From positions 1 to 64,000 of the forward strand of contig NZ_PPTF01000006.1 of assembly GCF_002902845.1 (NCBI RefSeq): a DNA stretch of 64,000 nt. The letters are read 5' to 3'. The stretch is from Chromobacterium sinusclupearum (GTDB lineage Bacteria > Pseudomonadota > Gammaproteobacteria > Burkholderiales > Chromobacteriaceae). The position numbers and the translations under genes are program-made. Shown one piece after another: positions 38,726 through 47,600 of this stretch (position 1 is its first letter; every line of letters begins with the position of its first letter). The notes below the pieces were generated by a model that was not told the DNA's origin, searched no databases, and saw only the letters and a list, made by a program, of their open reading frames with translations.

Positions 38726-40650
38726 ATATATTGCTATCGTCTTTCGCCGAGAAAGAAATCGCTTGCAACCCTACCCTCGGAGCTAGCAAGATTTATCCTC
38801 CAGACACGCGAGTGTCAATATATTCGATATTCGCCCACTCAAAATGGTTTATGGCTGAGTATGTTGAGCTACCAGGACTTGGGCCAAGATGCAACTCATG
38901 GAGTTTTGAAACTTTACCTGGGTTTCCATATGGTTTCGCTCTAGCCGGAGCTGAGCTAGCTTACGCGATGCTCAAGGACCCCGTTGATTCAGAAAACATT
39001 CTGACCTGGCTGAGTATTATCCAAATTTTATACTCCATAAAGGATTTCTCGGAATTTTCAGCATCAATGGGCTGCTATCGATTCTCAGATGTGAGCCAAG
39101 AGCTTCTATCGCAATACATCAATGTGCTTATGTATGGCAATGAAGAACGGGAAGCGAAATCGGTTGAACGAAGAAAAACACTTATCAGCATGCTATACAA
39201 GGTCTGGACTTACTCTTCGAGGCTTAGTGAACCACTCCCCGAACTACCATTCGGGCGCAGCAAAAAAGAAATGCTATCGGACATACCTAGAAATGGCAAT
39301 CCCTGTGAGAACAAGACACCTCCTATTCCGGAATATATTTATGCACCACTAATGACTGCAAGCCTAGGTTATGTATTGGAACATAGCGCTACGATTTTGG
39401 AAGCATGGAAAGACCTTCAAGCAATATGGAACACGCAAATTAAAAATAAAACCATTGGACCCAGTGGAAAAGAAAAGCGCCTTACAAAATCAGCAACAAT
39501 TATTCTAAAAAAACACACATCACCCTGGCGAAAAGTTGCATGGAAAGGCAGACGCGATTTGTACGTTGAACTATATCGCCTCCGCATTGCTTGCATTCTA
39601 GTTATCTTAGCTTACTCCGGCGTTCGTGCTTCCGAGTTATTTTCGATTGAAGAAAATTGCTGCGTAATGGACGAAACCGAAGATGGAAAAAAAATAAACT
39701 ACTTAAACACCGTACTGCGGAAACATCGCCATAAAGGCTCGATGGATACATGGGTAATAGTTGAAGAGGTAGTCACAGCGATAAGCATTCTCGAACAAAT
39801 CACTAAGCACGCCAGAAAGGCTCTTGGGACGAAACGATTACTTCTGGGCAGAAGTGACAATCAATTTTTTAACGTTCAAACTATCGAAGATACTGATGGT
39901 TTTGTCGAATTAAACTCTTCGACGCTGTTAGAGGGCATTGAGCAGTTTCGACAACATGTGAATGAAAATCTCAACTTCTCACCCATTCCACTTTGGACTG
40001 ACCAAGATGGTGTTGAAAAACCTTGGAAATTTAATACTCGACAGTTTCGAAGAACGTTAGCGCGCTACATTGCACGGCAACCCTTCGGGGTTATCGCAGG
40101 GATGCGCCAGTACAAACACGTTCAAGTAGCGATTTTTGAAGGCTACGCTGGCGTCGACACTGAATGGTTAGACATGGTCGGTGAAGAACGAGGGCTCGCT
40201 CAGTTCGACTTCATCGATGAAATTGCGATTTCATTGTCCTCAGAAGCTGTCGCTGGAGAGGCAGGAATTCAGATTAAGCAAGCCTTCGAGACTGAGTTCA
40301 AAGGTCGTGCGGAGGATTTCTCCCCATCGACAATTGCCAAATGGTTAGCTAGCACAAACAAAACTCTTTTTATCGGCAATCTCAACCTTTGCTATTTCGA
40401 ACCGACGAAAGCTCGCTGCCTTCGAAACTCTGAAATTAAGGATGCCCCAATTCTCAACAGGTGTGAACCTGAAAATTGCAAGAACGCCTGTGTGACCAAA
40501 AGGCATCTTCCATTGTGGACGGCCCAGCTCAAGCAAGTTGAGGAGGCAATTCACCATCCCAAAGCATCAGTAATCGCGAAGCAGCTTCTGTCCAACGAGG
40601 CTTCGAAAATTAGAAAGATTGTGGAGGACGTACAAGGTGAAACAGAGTAG
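38722..40650 (+). CDS. Large tyrosine-recombinase-like protein, third of three
   Basis: This 642-residue recombinase has the Arg box ILAYSGVRASELFSIE, a second Arg in TRQFRRTLARYIARQ, His in YKHVQVAIF and Tyr in EGYAG. As in the preceding protein, the C terminus has a Cys/His cluster (CEPENCKNACVTKRHLPLW). It overlaps the upstream gene by four bases and the next gene by 14, so all are co-expressed. Probably part of the same multi-recombinase transposition complex. Confidence 0.8.
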   Translation: MNILLSSFAEKEIACNPTLGASKIYPPDTRVSIYSIFAHSKWFMAEYVELPGLGPRCNSWSFETLPGFPYGFALAGAELAYAMLKDPVDSENILTWLSIIQILYSIKDFSEFSASMGCYRFSDVSQELLSQYINVLMYGNEEREAKSVERRKTLISMLYKVWTYSSRLSEPLPELPFGRSKKEMLSDIPRNGNPCENKTPPIPEYIYAPLMTASLGYVLEHSATILEAWKDLQAIWNTQIKNKTIGPSGKEKRLTKSATIILKKHTSPWRKVAWKGRRDLYVELYRLRIACILVILAYSGVRASELFSIEENCCVMDETEDGKKINYLNTVLRKHRHKGSMDTWVIVEEVVTAISILEQITKHARKALGTKRLLLGRSDNQFFNVQTIEDTDGFVELNSSTLLEGIEQFRQHVNENLNFSPIPLWTDQDGVEKPWKFNTRQFRRTLARYIARQPFGVIAGMRQYKHVQVAIFEGYAGVDTEWLDMVGEERGLAQFDFIDEIAISLSSEAVAGEAGIQIKQAFETEFKGRAEDFSPSTIAKWLASTNKTLFIGNLNLCYFEPTKARCLRNSEIKDAPILNRCEPENCKNACVTKRHLPLWTAQLKQVEEAIHHPKASVIAKQLLSNEASKIRKIVEDVQGETE

Positions 40651-41077
40651 TTACGATGCCATTGATGCCGCTATAGAGCGGCACGCAAACGGAACAGCCA
40701 AACTAACCGACGGGAAGATTACTCATGTGAACATCGCGAAGGAGGCGAAAGTTGGCCGTGCGACGGTCTATCGATGCTTCGACGAGCACGCCGCCCTTAA
40801 AGAAAAGTTTGAAAAGCTGAAGAAGAATGGCCTCAATCAGACCCAGGAGCCCCCACAAACATTGCACGAGGCGTTCCTGGCGGCGAAAAAAGAAATCAAA
40901 CAACTGAGGGACAACCTGAAAGAGGAAAAGCAGCGCTCGGAACATAAGGAAAAGCTGAGCGCCAACATGATATTCATCCTTAAAAGGGAGATTCAGCGCT
41001 TGGAAACTGAGAATAAGAATTTGAGGAAGCTACTGCCAGCACCATCAATCATTCATCTACCGCAACAATTAGGATGA
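40637..41077 (+). CDS. Small HTH/coiled-coil accessory protein (TnpC-like)
   Basis: This 146-residue protein's N-terminal part has a TetR-like helix-turn-helix (ITHVNIAKEAKVGRATVYRCF). The C-terminal part is a long coiled coil (about residues 85-135, EIKQLRDNLKEEKQRSEHKEKL followed by more heptads). This matches the small TnpC-type accessory proteins of Tn554-like transposons that influence orientation and frequency of insertion. The start is a GTG at 40637 seven bases after GGAGGACGT, inside the end of the third recombinase. Confidence 0.75.
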   Translation: MKQSSYDAIDAAIERHANGTAKLTDGKITHVNIAKEAKVGRATVYRCFDEHAALKEKFEKLKKNGLNQTQEPPQTLHEAFLAAKKEIKQLRDNLKEEKQRSEHKEKLSANMIFILKREIQRLETENKNLRKLLPAPSIIHLPQQLG

Positions 41078-41089
41078 GTCAAGGCGAGC

Positions 41090-41530
41090 ATCAACACCGC
41101 AGGTTCCTGCCACCACCAACGTGATTCCAACGACTACCTTGCCCACGTTGAGCAAAATCGGCCCCTACTCAATTTGGGGAGTCTCGTTCCAGGCGATGTC
41201 GCAGTAGCGCTCAATTTTGGCCCACATCGCCTTCAACTGCGCTTCGGTCCAACGTACCAACACGCCCTTGCTCGTTGGCTCAGGTCCAAGCCCTAGCTCA
41301 CCAGGCCTCTTACCCAGTAACCCGACTCTAGCAGCCAAGCTACCTCACTAACCAGCCAAGCCTGGGTAGCTTGCACCAGTCCTGACATGCCTTCCTTGGC
41401 ACTTCCCCACATTTTATTCAACTCACGTGGTAGCTGTAGCCCCCACTCCTGAATGTAGCCCAGGGTAGACACCGGAACAGGGCTGTAGATGGGCGTGGGC
41501 ACAGGTTGGCTTCGAGATTGAGATTCTGCG
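41090..41530 (-). pseudogene. Decayed copy of the C-terminal half of the VRR-NUC effector
   Basis: Bases 41090-41530 match 48878-49325 in the same orientation with many substitutions and small indels. The translated piece contains IYSPVPVSTLGYIQEWGLQLPRELNKMW, against IYSPVPVSTPGYIQDWGLQLQRELNEMW in the intact gene. It then loses the frame before the membrane tail. The nuclease half is absent. It sits between the TnpC-like gene and the DUF4236 gene and is probably a relic of an older effector locus or a displaced toxin tail. Confidence 0.8.
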
Positions 41531-41548
41531 CATCGCATCTCACCCGGG

Positions 41549-42643
41549 TTAGCGCTGGGCCGCTCGAATCGCTGCCAATGCCTGCTCCAACGCATCGAAG
41601 CCGCCCTCCTTCGAACCAAGGAAACGAATATCCAAACCGTCCGACGTCGAGAGGTTGAACTGACTGTAGGCACAAATGGGCAGTTGGCGGTTGTTCTTGA
41701 AGCGCTTGTCGGGGCCACCCTTCTTGTTCACGTACTGCCATGTCTGGTCGATGATGCGGGCATCGCCCGGGACTGACTCGCTCTCGATGTACCGCACGAA
41801 TTCGCTGACACCGTGGAGGCGTGCGTAGTCGACGGCACCTACGGACTTCCCTTGAAAAGCTAGGACACGGTCAGGAAAGAACGCCAGCGTAGTACGTTCT
41901 GCGGTCAGAACGGGTACAGGGATGTTCGCGACAACCCCTGGAGCTTGGCCCAAGGTCAGGCTAGCGGCACCAAACTTCAGACCTTGGCTCGCCCCCGCCG
42001 AATACTTCGTATCGGCGTAGCGTGACGTGGTGGTGATGGACTTAAGCTTGCGCGCCGCCGCGGCATGGGAGACCGCACCTGACAACCGTTCGAACAAGTC
42101 GCTAGTTGCCTGGTCCGGCTCATAGAAGAGCACGGTCAGCTTGCGCATCTGGTCGCGCCAATACACCCAGCCAATCAACCCTACGCCAATGACGAAGGCC
42201 GTCAGTCGAATAAAAGACGGCCATGTCTCGCTGGCGGGGTAGAGTATGTAGAACAGCAGCAAGACCACAACCGCGGCCATGGGCCACAGTGGAAGCTTGG
42301 CACGCTGCTCGTTCATTGACTGCAGCAGCGCATCGCTGGTGGAGTCGCGCAGTTCGAGGACGCTCTTCGTCCCATGCTCGACGGTGGCGACAATATTGTC
42401 GTCGGCGACAACTTGCACGTCCTGTGGGCGCCCAGGCATCACGACAGGCTGTACCCCAGCAGGTTGCCGAGCGTTCAAGCTCTTGCGATAGCGGAAACCA
42501 CCTACTCCCCCGCTGATGTACGCGCCGCGCGGCCCGGTACCGATACGAAGGCCCGGGACGCCAACCGACATGCCAATGCCGGAACCGGAGAAGTTGAAGC
42601 GCACAGCGCCGAACTTCACGCTGCGAGAAAAGCTGAGACCCAT
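41549..42643 (-). CDS. DUF4236 domain membrane protein
   Basis: This 364-residue protein's N terminus (MGLSFSRSVKFGAVRFNFSGSGIGMSVGVPGLRIGTGPRG in outline) is the Gly/Phe-rich DUF4236 repeat. Two hydrophobic helices follow (about residues 120-137 and 145-163), then a cytosolic domain of about 190 residues. The ATG at 42643 is six bases after AAGGAGG. It follows the helicase-nuclease gene by 70 bases on the same strand and may be co-transcribed. The family's function is unknown; a link to the helicase is inferred from position only. Confidence 0.8.
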   Translation of the reverse strand: MGLSFSRSVKFGAVRFNFSGSGIGMSVGVPGLRIGTGPRGAYISGGVGGFRYRKSLNARQPAGVQPVVMPGRPQDVQVVADDNIVATVEHGTKSVLELRDSTSDALLQSMNEQRAKLPLWPMAAVVVLLLFYILYPASETWPSFIRLTAFVIGVGLIGWVYWRDQMRKLTVLFYEPDQATSDLFERLSGAVSHAAAARKLKSITTTSRYADTKYSAGASQGLKFGAASLTLGQAPGVVANIPVPVLTAERTTLAFFPDRVLAFQGKSVGAVDYARLHGVSEFVRYIESESVPGDARIIDQTWQYVNKKGGPDKRFKNNRQLPICAYSQFNLSTSDGLDIRFLGSKEGGFDALEQALAAIRAAQR

Positions 42644-42713
42644 ACGTCCTCCTTGATGACTGTTGTGCCCTTCAGTCGAGAGCTGTTTCACCGGTATTGG
42701 GTTGGTTTAAGTT

Positions 42714-45700
42714 CTACTTGCCGGCCGCGATGGCAGCCTCCAAAGCCTCAGCTACCGCGTCGTTCACAGCGTTCGCGGGCTGCCCAGCTTTCCACGTGCG
42801 GGTTTCGACGAGAGATGGGATTCGCTCGATAGCGCCAATCGGCTCGATGCCCATTGCGGCCAGGCGGTCGAGCAAGTCCCGCAGTACCTCGTCCTTGCGA
42901 AGCGACCAGGTCGAAGCAAAGCAGCGCCAGAACGTCCAACCTGCCCGCTCTAGGACGCGTTGCCGGCCCATGTCCGCAGCCCACCGGTCCGGACCGTGGA
43001 ACTCATCACCATCGCACTCGATGGCCAGTCGGCTGTCGTCGGCCCCTTCCACCACCATGTCGATGCGGAATGAACCGGCCTTGACTTGCGGTACCACGTG
43101 GTAGCCCCGGCTGAATAACGCGGTGTAGACCTCTTTCTCAAAACCGGATTCGCAATCCTCGATGAGGCTCTTGGTCTCTTCGACGCTGCCATCCAGCGGC
43201 TTGGTAAAGTGCTCCAGCATCCCTCGACGCAGGTCCACATGAGAGAGGTCCGCCAGATGGACAGAGCGGACGAGATACATACGGTCCCGCGCACGGCTGG
43301 CCGCAACGTTGAATCGCTGCTCGAAGGTGTTACCCGACAAGGCCTTGCAGTTTGTTGGGTCAACAACCATGGACAGGAACATGATGTCCCGCTCGCTGCC
43401 TTGGAACAGGCGAGCATCTCCGCACTCGAACTTGCGGTGCAGCAGCTCCACGGCGCTCACGCGGGAGCGAACCAACGTGTCGATGTACTTCGCCTGGTCC
43501 GGGCCCAGCAGCGACACGACGCCAAGCGTCCGTCCCGCGAACTTCGGGTCAGCGACTAGGGCGGCAATCTCCTCAGCTATGGCCAGGGCCTCAAGACGGT
43601 TCTCATCCCTGACACCGCGCTTGCCGCCTTCGACGTAGATGTCAATCAGCGGCGGGTCGAGGCGCTCGGAGGCCTTGGGGATGCGCAGAGGCTGGATGAA
43701 TCCGTCGTAGAACCTGTTGCTGTAGGCAATGATGGGCGGCACACACCGGAAGTGCTCTCGCAGCATCACCTTCTGGGCAGCGAACACCGTCGAGGCGACG
43801 TCGTAGAGCGACTTCTCGGGCGTCAGGACGGTGGCGAACGGCTGGTCAAACAGGAAGCGGTCCTTGAGCTCCTGGATGCGAACCGCGGACATGAAGCCGC
43901 CGTCCGGCGAGACCTGCTTGTCGTCGCCAACGACCAGAATCTTCTTCCCACGCAACACGGCAGGCAACGCCCACAGGTCTGATTGGCTGGCCTCGTCCAC
44001 GATGACTAGGTCAAAGCACCCGAGCTGAGACGGCAGCGTTTCGGAGACCTTGGCATGACTCATGACCCAGCACGGGACAGCACCCTGCGCATCGTTCATC
44101 GCCTTCTGAGCATCCCGACGGTGTCGGGTCGCATTGGGGCCGGTGCCCATGCCGATGCGCCGGACGGCCGTGCGGTAGGTCTCCAGTGCTGACAGCACCT
44201 TTGGAGAGGCGCCCAGCTTTGTGGATAGCCAGGCCGACTTGGAAACGAGGTCCTCATACAGGCGAGCCAAGCCTACTTCCAGGTCCCGCCGGCGCGCAGC
44301 CAGCGTTCGAAACTCCTCGCGGGCTTCAATGGTGTCCAGGTGGTTCTTGACCCGTGCCCAGTTCCAGGCGTCGCGCCAGGTGGTCGGCATCGCCTTGTCA
44401 TCGCCGGAGGCCTCAACCGGGATGCTTCGAATGCGCGCGGCCAGCTTCTGCCCACCAGCGCGTTCAACTTGGTCTGCCAGCTGGTTAACCACAGAGAGGT
44501 CGTGCGCCAGGCCTTCAATGCGCCGAACCTCACCAACCAGCTCTGCGTACCGCGCCACAGCACGTTCGACCGGCAGACGCGCAGCACCGAGGTCGTTCTC
44601 GACGAAGGCCCGCAACGACTCGGAGGCCGGCCCGGAGGTTCCCGCTAGCTTCTCTTGGAGCGTCGCGAGCGAGGTGGCTGCCTTGGCCAGGTCGGCGCGC
44701 GTGAGATGGTGACGCAGGTGCTGCTGCACCTCCGCAAGTTCCGCTGCGGACCCCTTCAGCTGTGCCACGGGCGCCTGCGCGAAAACGCGCTCGGCATGGG
44801 CCGGCAGCTTGGCATCGAACTGCGTTGCCAGCTTGTGCGCTTTCAGCGCGAGGGTCGTGACCAGCTCGATGTTGCGCAGTCCAAAGACTCCGCCGCGTAC
44901 CGCTGGTACCGACAGCACATCGGCGAACTCATTCCAGCGAACACTAAAGGACAGCACCTGCGCGTGAAGCTCGACGTATCGCTGCACATGGCCCCAGTCC
45001 TCCGCGCTCGCCGGGCTCAGGCCGGCAACCGTGATGGTAGCAACGTGTTCCTTCGCTGCGCCAGCCCCGAACGCCATCATGCCGAACGGCTTGCCCGTGC
45101 TCGCACCCCGCGCAATGGCCTCGCGGGTCTTGACCGAGACCAAGGCTTCCTCGGGCACCTCAACGGGACGCTTCAGGAACGCGGCGCGCGCTTCGGTAAG
45201 GGCTTCGACCTCGCCGACAAGCGCCTCCAAGGCTTTACGCTCGCTTTGGCACGTTGGCAGGCCGCACTTCTTACGAAGCTGCTCTGTCCAGACCTCACCG
45301 GTCGCTTCAAGCTCATGGGCGAGCTCTTGAGCCTGCACCACAAGGGGCAGGAGGCTGCGTGCGCTATCAAGCACATCCGGTGTCGAGGAGCGAAGGGCAA
45401 GCAAGCGCCCCTGAGCTTCGGTCTCCTCTATTTCCCGCATGTCCACCAGCGCCTGGTGCAGCTGGCCAACATCGGCGGCCGGTAGCAGCCCTGAGCTCGA
45501 GGGGATACGCGCAGAAACGTAGACCAAATCCTGTCCGAGGCGTCGCCTGGCTTCGCGAAGGGCCGCGGCCTGTTCGCCAGTCAGCGGTGGGGCATTCTCT
45601 GGAACAAGAGAAATGGTGTCGTCGAACCAGCCATGCTGCTCATTGCCGTGGAGCACAAGCTCGGCCATCTTCTGTGCCCGCATCGGGACGCCATCGACTT

Positions 45701-47273
45701 CAACGTCGGACAGCTGCGACTGGGCGATTTCATCGACACGCCGGTCGATGGCCGCGAGCTCCACGTGCGCCCGCTCGATAGCGCTCTGGAAGGTGCAAAT
45801 CTGCTTCCGGACGACCTCAGGGTTCAGCTGCGAGACGTTGTGGATGATGGCTTCAATCGACGACTGAAACTGCCGCATCCCTTCGCGGTCGCCTGCCAGC
45901 AGAGCAACCGTCAGCGGCTGCACTTCCTTGGGAATCTTCGACTGCAAAACTTCGAGGGCTTGCTCGCCCTTCGAGGTCACGAGGACCTTCCGCCCAGTGG
46001 CCAAGTAGTGGCAGACGATGTTGGCGATGGTGTGGGTCTTGCCGGTGCCAGGAGGCCCTTGCACCGCGACGCCATCGGAGCGCTCAAGCTGCTCAACGAT
46101 GGTCACCTGCTCCTGGTTGTACGGCAAGGGGAAGTAGAGCTCGCGCGACTCGCCCTTCGCTCCGGCGCCGCCGGTGTAGCCAGACAGTCCTCGGAAGGCC
46201 ACCGGCTCGTAGGTCATGTGCTGGTCCGACGGAGGCGTCACCAAGGCCAATGGGCCGAGCGGAATCTCGCAGTTGTCGGCAAGACGCTGCTTCAGGCGCT
46301 CGATGTCTTCGTGCAGATAGTTGTTCGGCCGAGGACGCGAAAGAACCACCCAGCTGTCGCTGACCACCAGCTCGTCGGTCGGCGTCGGGAACGCTTCGAT
46401 ACCGTTCACGAACCGTCCGTTCTCATGCAGGTTCCCGGCGACCAGCTTCAGGAGATGCTCATAGCTGCCTGGGTCGAACGGAGTCACGGGGCGGTCGGCA
46501 CCTTTGGCGAGGGCCTCACGGGCGGCGCGCTCGACGTCCGCAGTGCTCGGAAGCAAGCACGCAGCAAACGCATCAAACTCGAAGCGAGGGTCAACGGACC
46601 GGGGGCGTAGCGCGATGGCAAGCGTAGTCTCGTCCAAGGCTAGCTCCATGGCCTGGGTCAGAAGCGGGTACTGGAAGTCCACCTGGGTACTGCCGAAGCG
46701 TTCCGCATAGTTGAGCTTCCAGGCAGCAACACCAACACCCCAAACCAGCTCGTGCGGCTTGGCGGTCTCTTCGGACTCCAGCTGGTGCTTGATGGCGAAC
46801 AGGTCGCCGTAGAGGGAAATCGTCTTGCGGCGCGGAATCTCACCCGCAGCCCAGGCCGCCCACAAGGGCGCGTACTGCGCCAAAACTTGTTGGGACGACG
46901 ACTGCCACCGAGCTTCAACCAAGGGCTGCTGCTCCTCCGACTTGGTCTGGCTTTCCGCCAAGATACGGCTCTTGAGCGTGGCCTCGTCAATCCGTGGTGC
47001 GGCACCTTCCGGGTTGTCGCTGACGACGATGATTCCCTTCCACTGTTCCGCGGGTAGCGCCGGCGGAGCCTTCGCTTCCAGCCGTGCCACTTCCATCCAA
47101 ATGTGGTCACCATCCAACTTAATATCGAAATCAACGCCCGGGAGTCCTTGGAGGTCAGGCCTCCCCTTCAGAAAGCCCTTACAGCCCTGCAGCGTGAAGC
47201 CACGAGGGTCGATTTCTTTGTCTTGCTCCAGGACGTAGTCCAGAAGTTTGTTAAGCAAACTGTTTGGGCTCAT
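42714..47273 (-). CDS. SF1 helicase fused to an MTES_1575/Vsr-like nuclease (candidate defence protein)
   Basis: This is a 1519-residue protein. A helicase core is split by a roughly 670-residue helical insert: Walker A GPPGTGKT (406-413), DEAS Walker B (about 1091-1096), GDDKQVSP, an Arg finger region NVAASRARDRMYL (about 1320-1333). The C terminus (about 1375-1460) is an endonuclease domain of the DUF559/MTES_1575 type with FRIDMVVEG, IECDGDEFHG and RQRVLERAGWTFWR. Upf1/DNA2-like helicases fused to Vsr-like nucleases are known in antiphage systems such as Hhe, but I see no DUF4011. The role is inferred as DNA- or RNA-targeting defence. Confidence 0.8.
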   Translation of the reverse strand: MSPNSLLNKLLDYVLEQDKEIDPRGFTLQGCKGFLKGRPDLQGLPGVDFDIKLDGDHIWMEVARLEAKAPPALPAEQWKGIIVVSDNPEGAAPRIDEATLKSRILAESQTKSEEQQPLVEARWQSSSQQVLAQYAPLWAAWAAGEIPRRKTISLYGDLFAIKHQLESEETAKPHELVWGVGVAAWKLNYAERFGSTQVDFQYPLLTQAMELALDETTLAIALRPRSVDPRFEFDAFAACLLPSTADVERAAREALAKGADRPVTPFDPGSYEHLLKLVAGNLHENGRFVNGIEAFPTPTDELVVSDSWVVLSRPRPNNYLHEDIERLKQRLADNCEIPLGPLALVTPPSDQHMTYEPVAFRGLSGYTGGAGAKGESRELYFPLPYNQEQVTIVEQLERSDGVAVQGPPGTGKTHTIANIVCHYLATGRKVLVTSKGEQALEVLQSKIPKEVQPLTVALLAGDREGMRQFQSSIEAIIHNVSQLNPEVVRKQICTFQSAIERAHVELAAIDRRVDEIAQSQLSDVEVDGVPMRAQKMAELVLHGNEQHGWFDDTISLVPENAPPLTGEQAAALREARRRLGQDLVYVSARIPSSSGLLPAADVGQLHQALVDMREIEETEAQGRLLALRSSTPDVLDSARSLLPLVVQAQELAHELEATGEVWTEQLRKKCGLPTCQSERKALEALVGEVEALTEARAAFLKRPVEVPEEALVSVKTREAIARGASTGKPFGMMAFGAGAAKEHVATITVAGLSPASAEDWGHVQRYVELHAQVLSFSVRWNEFADVLSVPAVRGGVFGLRNIELVTTLALKAHKLATQFDAKLPAHAERVFAQAPVAQLKGSAAELAEVQQHLRHHLTRADLAKAATSLATLQEKLAGTSGPASESLRAFVENDLGAARLPVERAVARYAELVGEVRRIEGLAHDLSVVNQLADQVERAGGQKLAARIRSIPVEASGDDKAMPTTWRDAWNWARVKNHLDTIEAREEFRTLAARRRDLEVGLARLYEDLVSKSAWLSTKLGASPKVLSALETYRTAVRRIGMGTGPNATRHRRDAQKAMNDAQGAVPCWVMSHAKVSETLPSQLGCFDLVIVDEASQSDLWALPAVLRGKKILVVGDDKQVSPDGGFMSAVRIQELKDRFLFDQPFATVLTPEKSLYDVASTVFAAQKVMLREHFRCVPPIIAYSNRFYDGFIQPLRIPKASERLDPPLIDIYVEGGKRGVRDENRLEALAIAEEIAALVADPKFAGRTLGVVSLLGPDQAKYIDTLVRSRVSAVELLHRKFECGDARLFQGSERDIMFLSMVVDPTNCKALSGNTFEQRFNVAASRARDRMYLVRSVHLADLSHVDLRRGMLEHFTKPLDGSVEETKSLIEDCESGFEKEVYTALFSRGYHVVPQVKAGSFRIDMVVEGADDSRLAIECDGDEFHGPDRWAADMGRQRVLERAGWTFWRCFASTWSLRKDEVLRDLLDRLAAMGIEPIGAIERIPSLVETRTWKAGQPANAVNDAVAEALEAAIAAGK

Positions 47274-47600
47274 CGTCCCTCCTGTTCATGATGTTCTGGT
47301 GCAGCTATTGTGAACGGCTAGCAAGTTAGCTTGAAGATGGATGCGTGCAGAGGCAATGCCGGACTCCTGTGCTTCCCCGCCACGAATAGAGAGGCTCGAT
47401 AGTTTTCCTGTCCAACAAACCTTCCATAGTTCTGCAGCGGGGATAGCTCTTCGGATATAGTCAAGAAGACTGCTTCGGACGCCCATATATTTTACGAAAC
47501 TATCAATGGAATTGGCCCCATAAAATTATCATTTTATGGGGCCTTGCTTCACGGCTTAAGCACTTAGCTGCACACTCCTCCATGATACAAGGTCAGATTA
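47274..47600. other. Intergenic spacer between the immunity gene and the helicase gene
   Basis: No gene is seen in these 327 bases. They hold the terminator of the vgrG operon (47514-47543) and must contain the promoter of the helicase-nuclease gene, which I cannot place with confidence. Confidence 0.5.
47514..47543 (-). terminator. Hairpin ending the vgrG-effector-immunity operon
   Basis: A perfect 13-bp inverted repeat (ggccccataaaat / attttatggggcc) with a four-base loop lies 58 bases downstream of the immunity gene stop. Confidence 0.75.
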
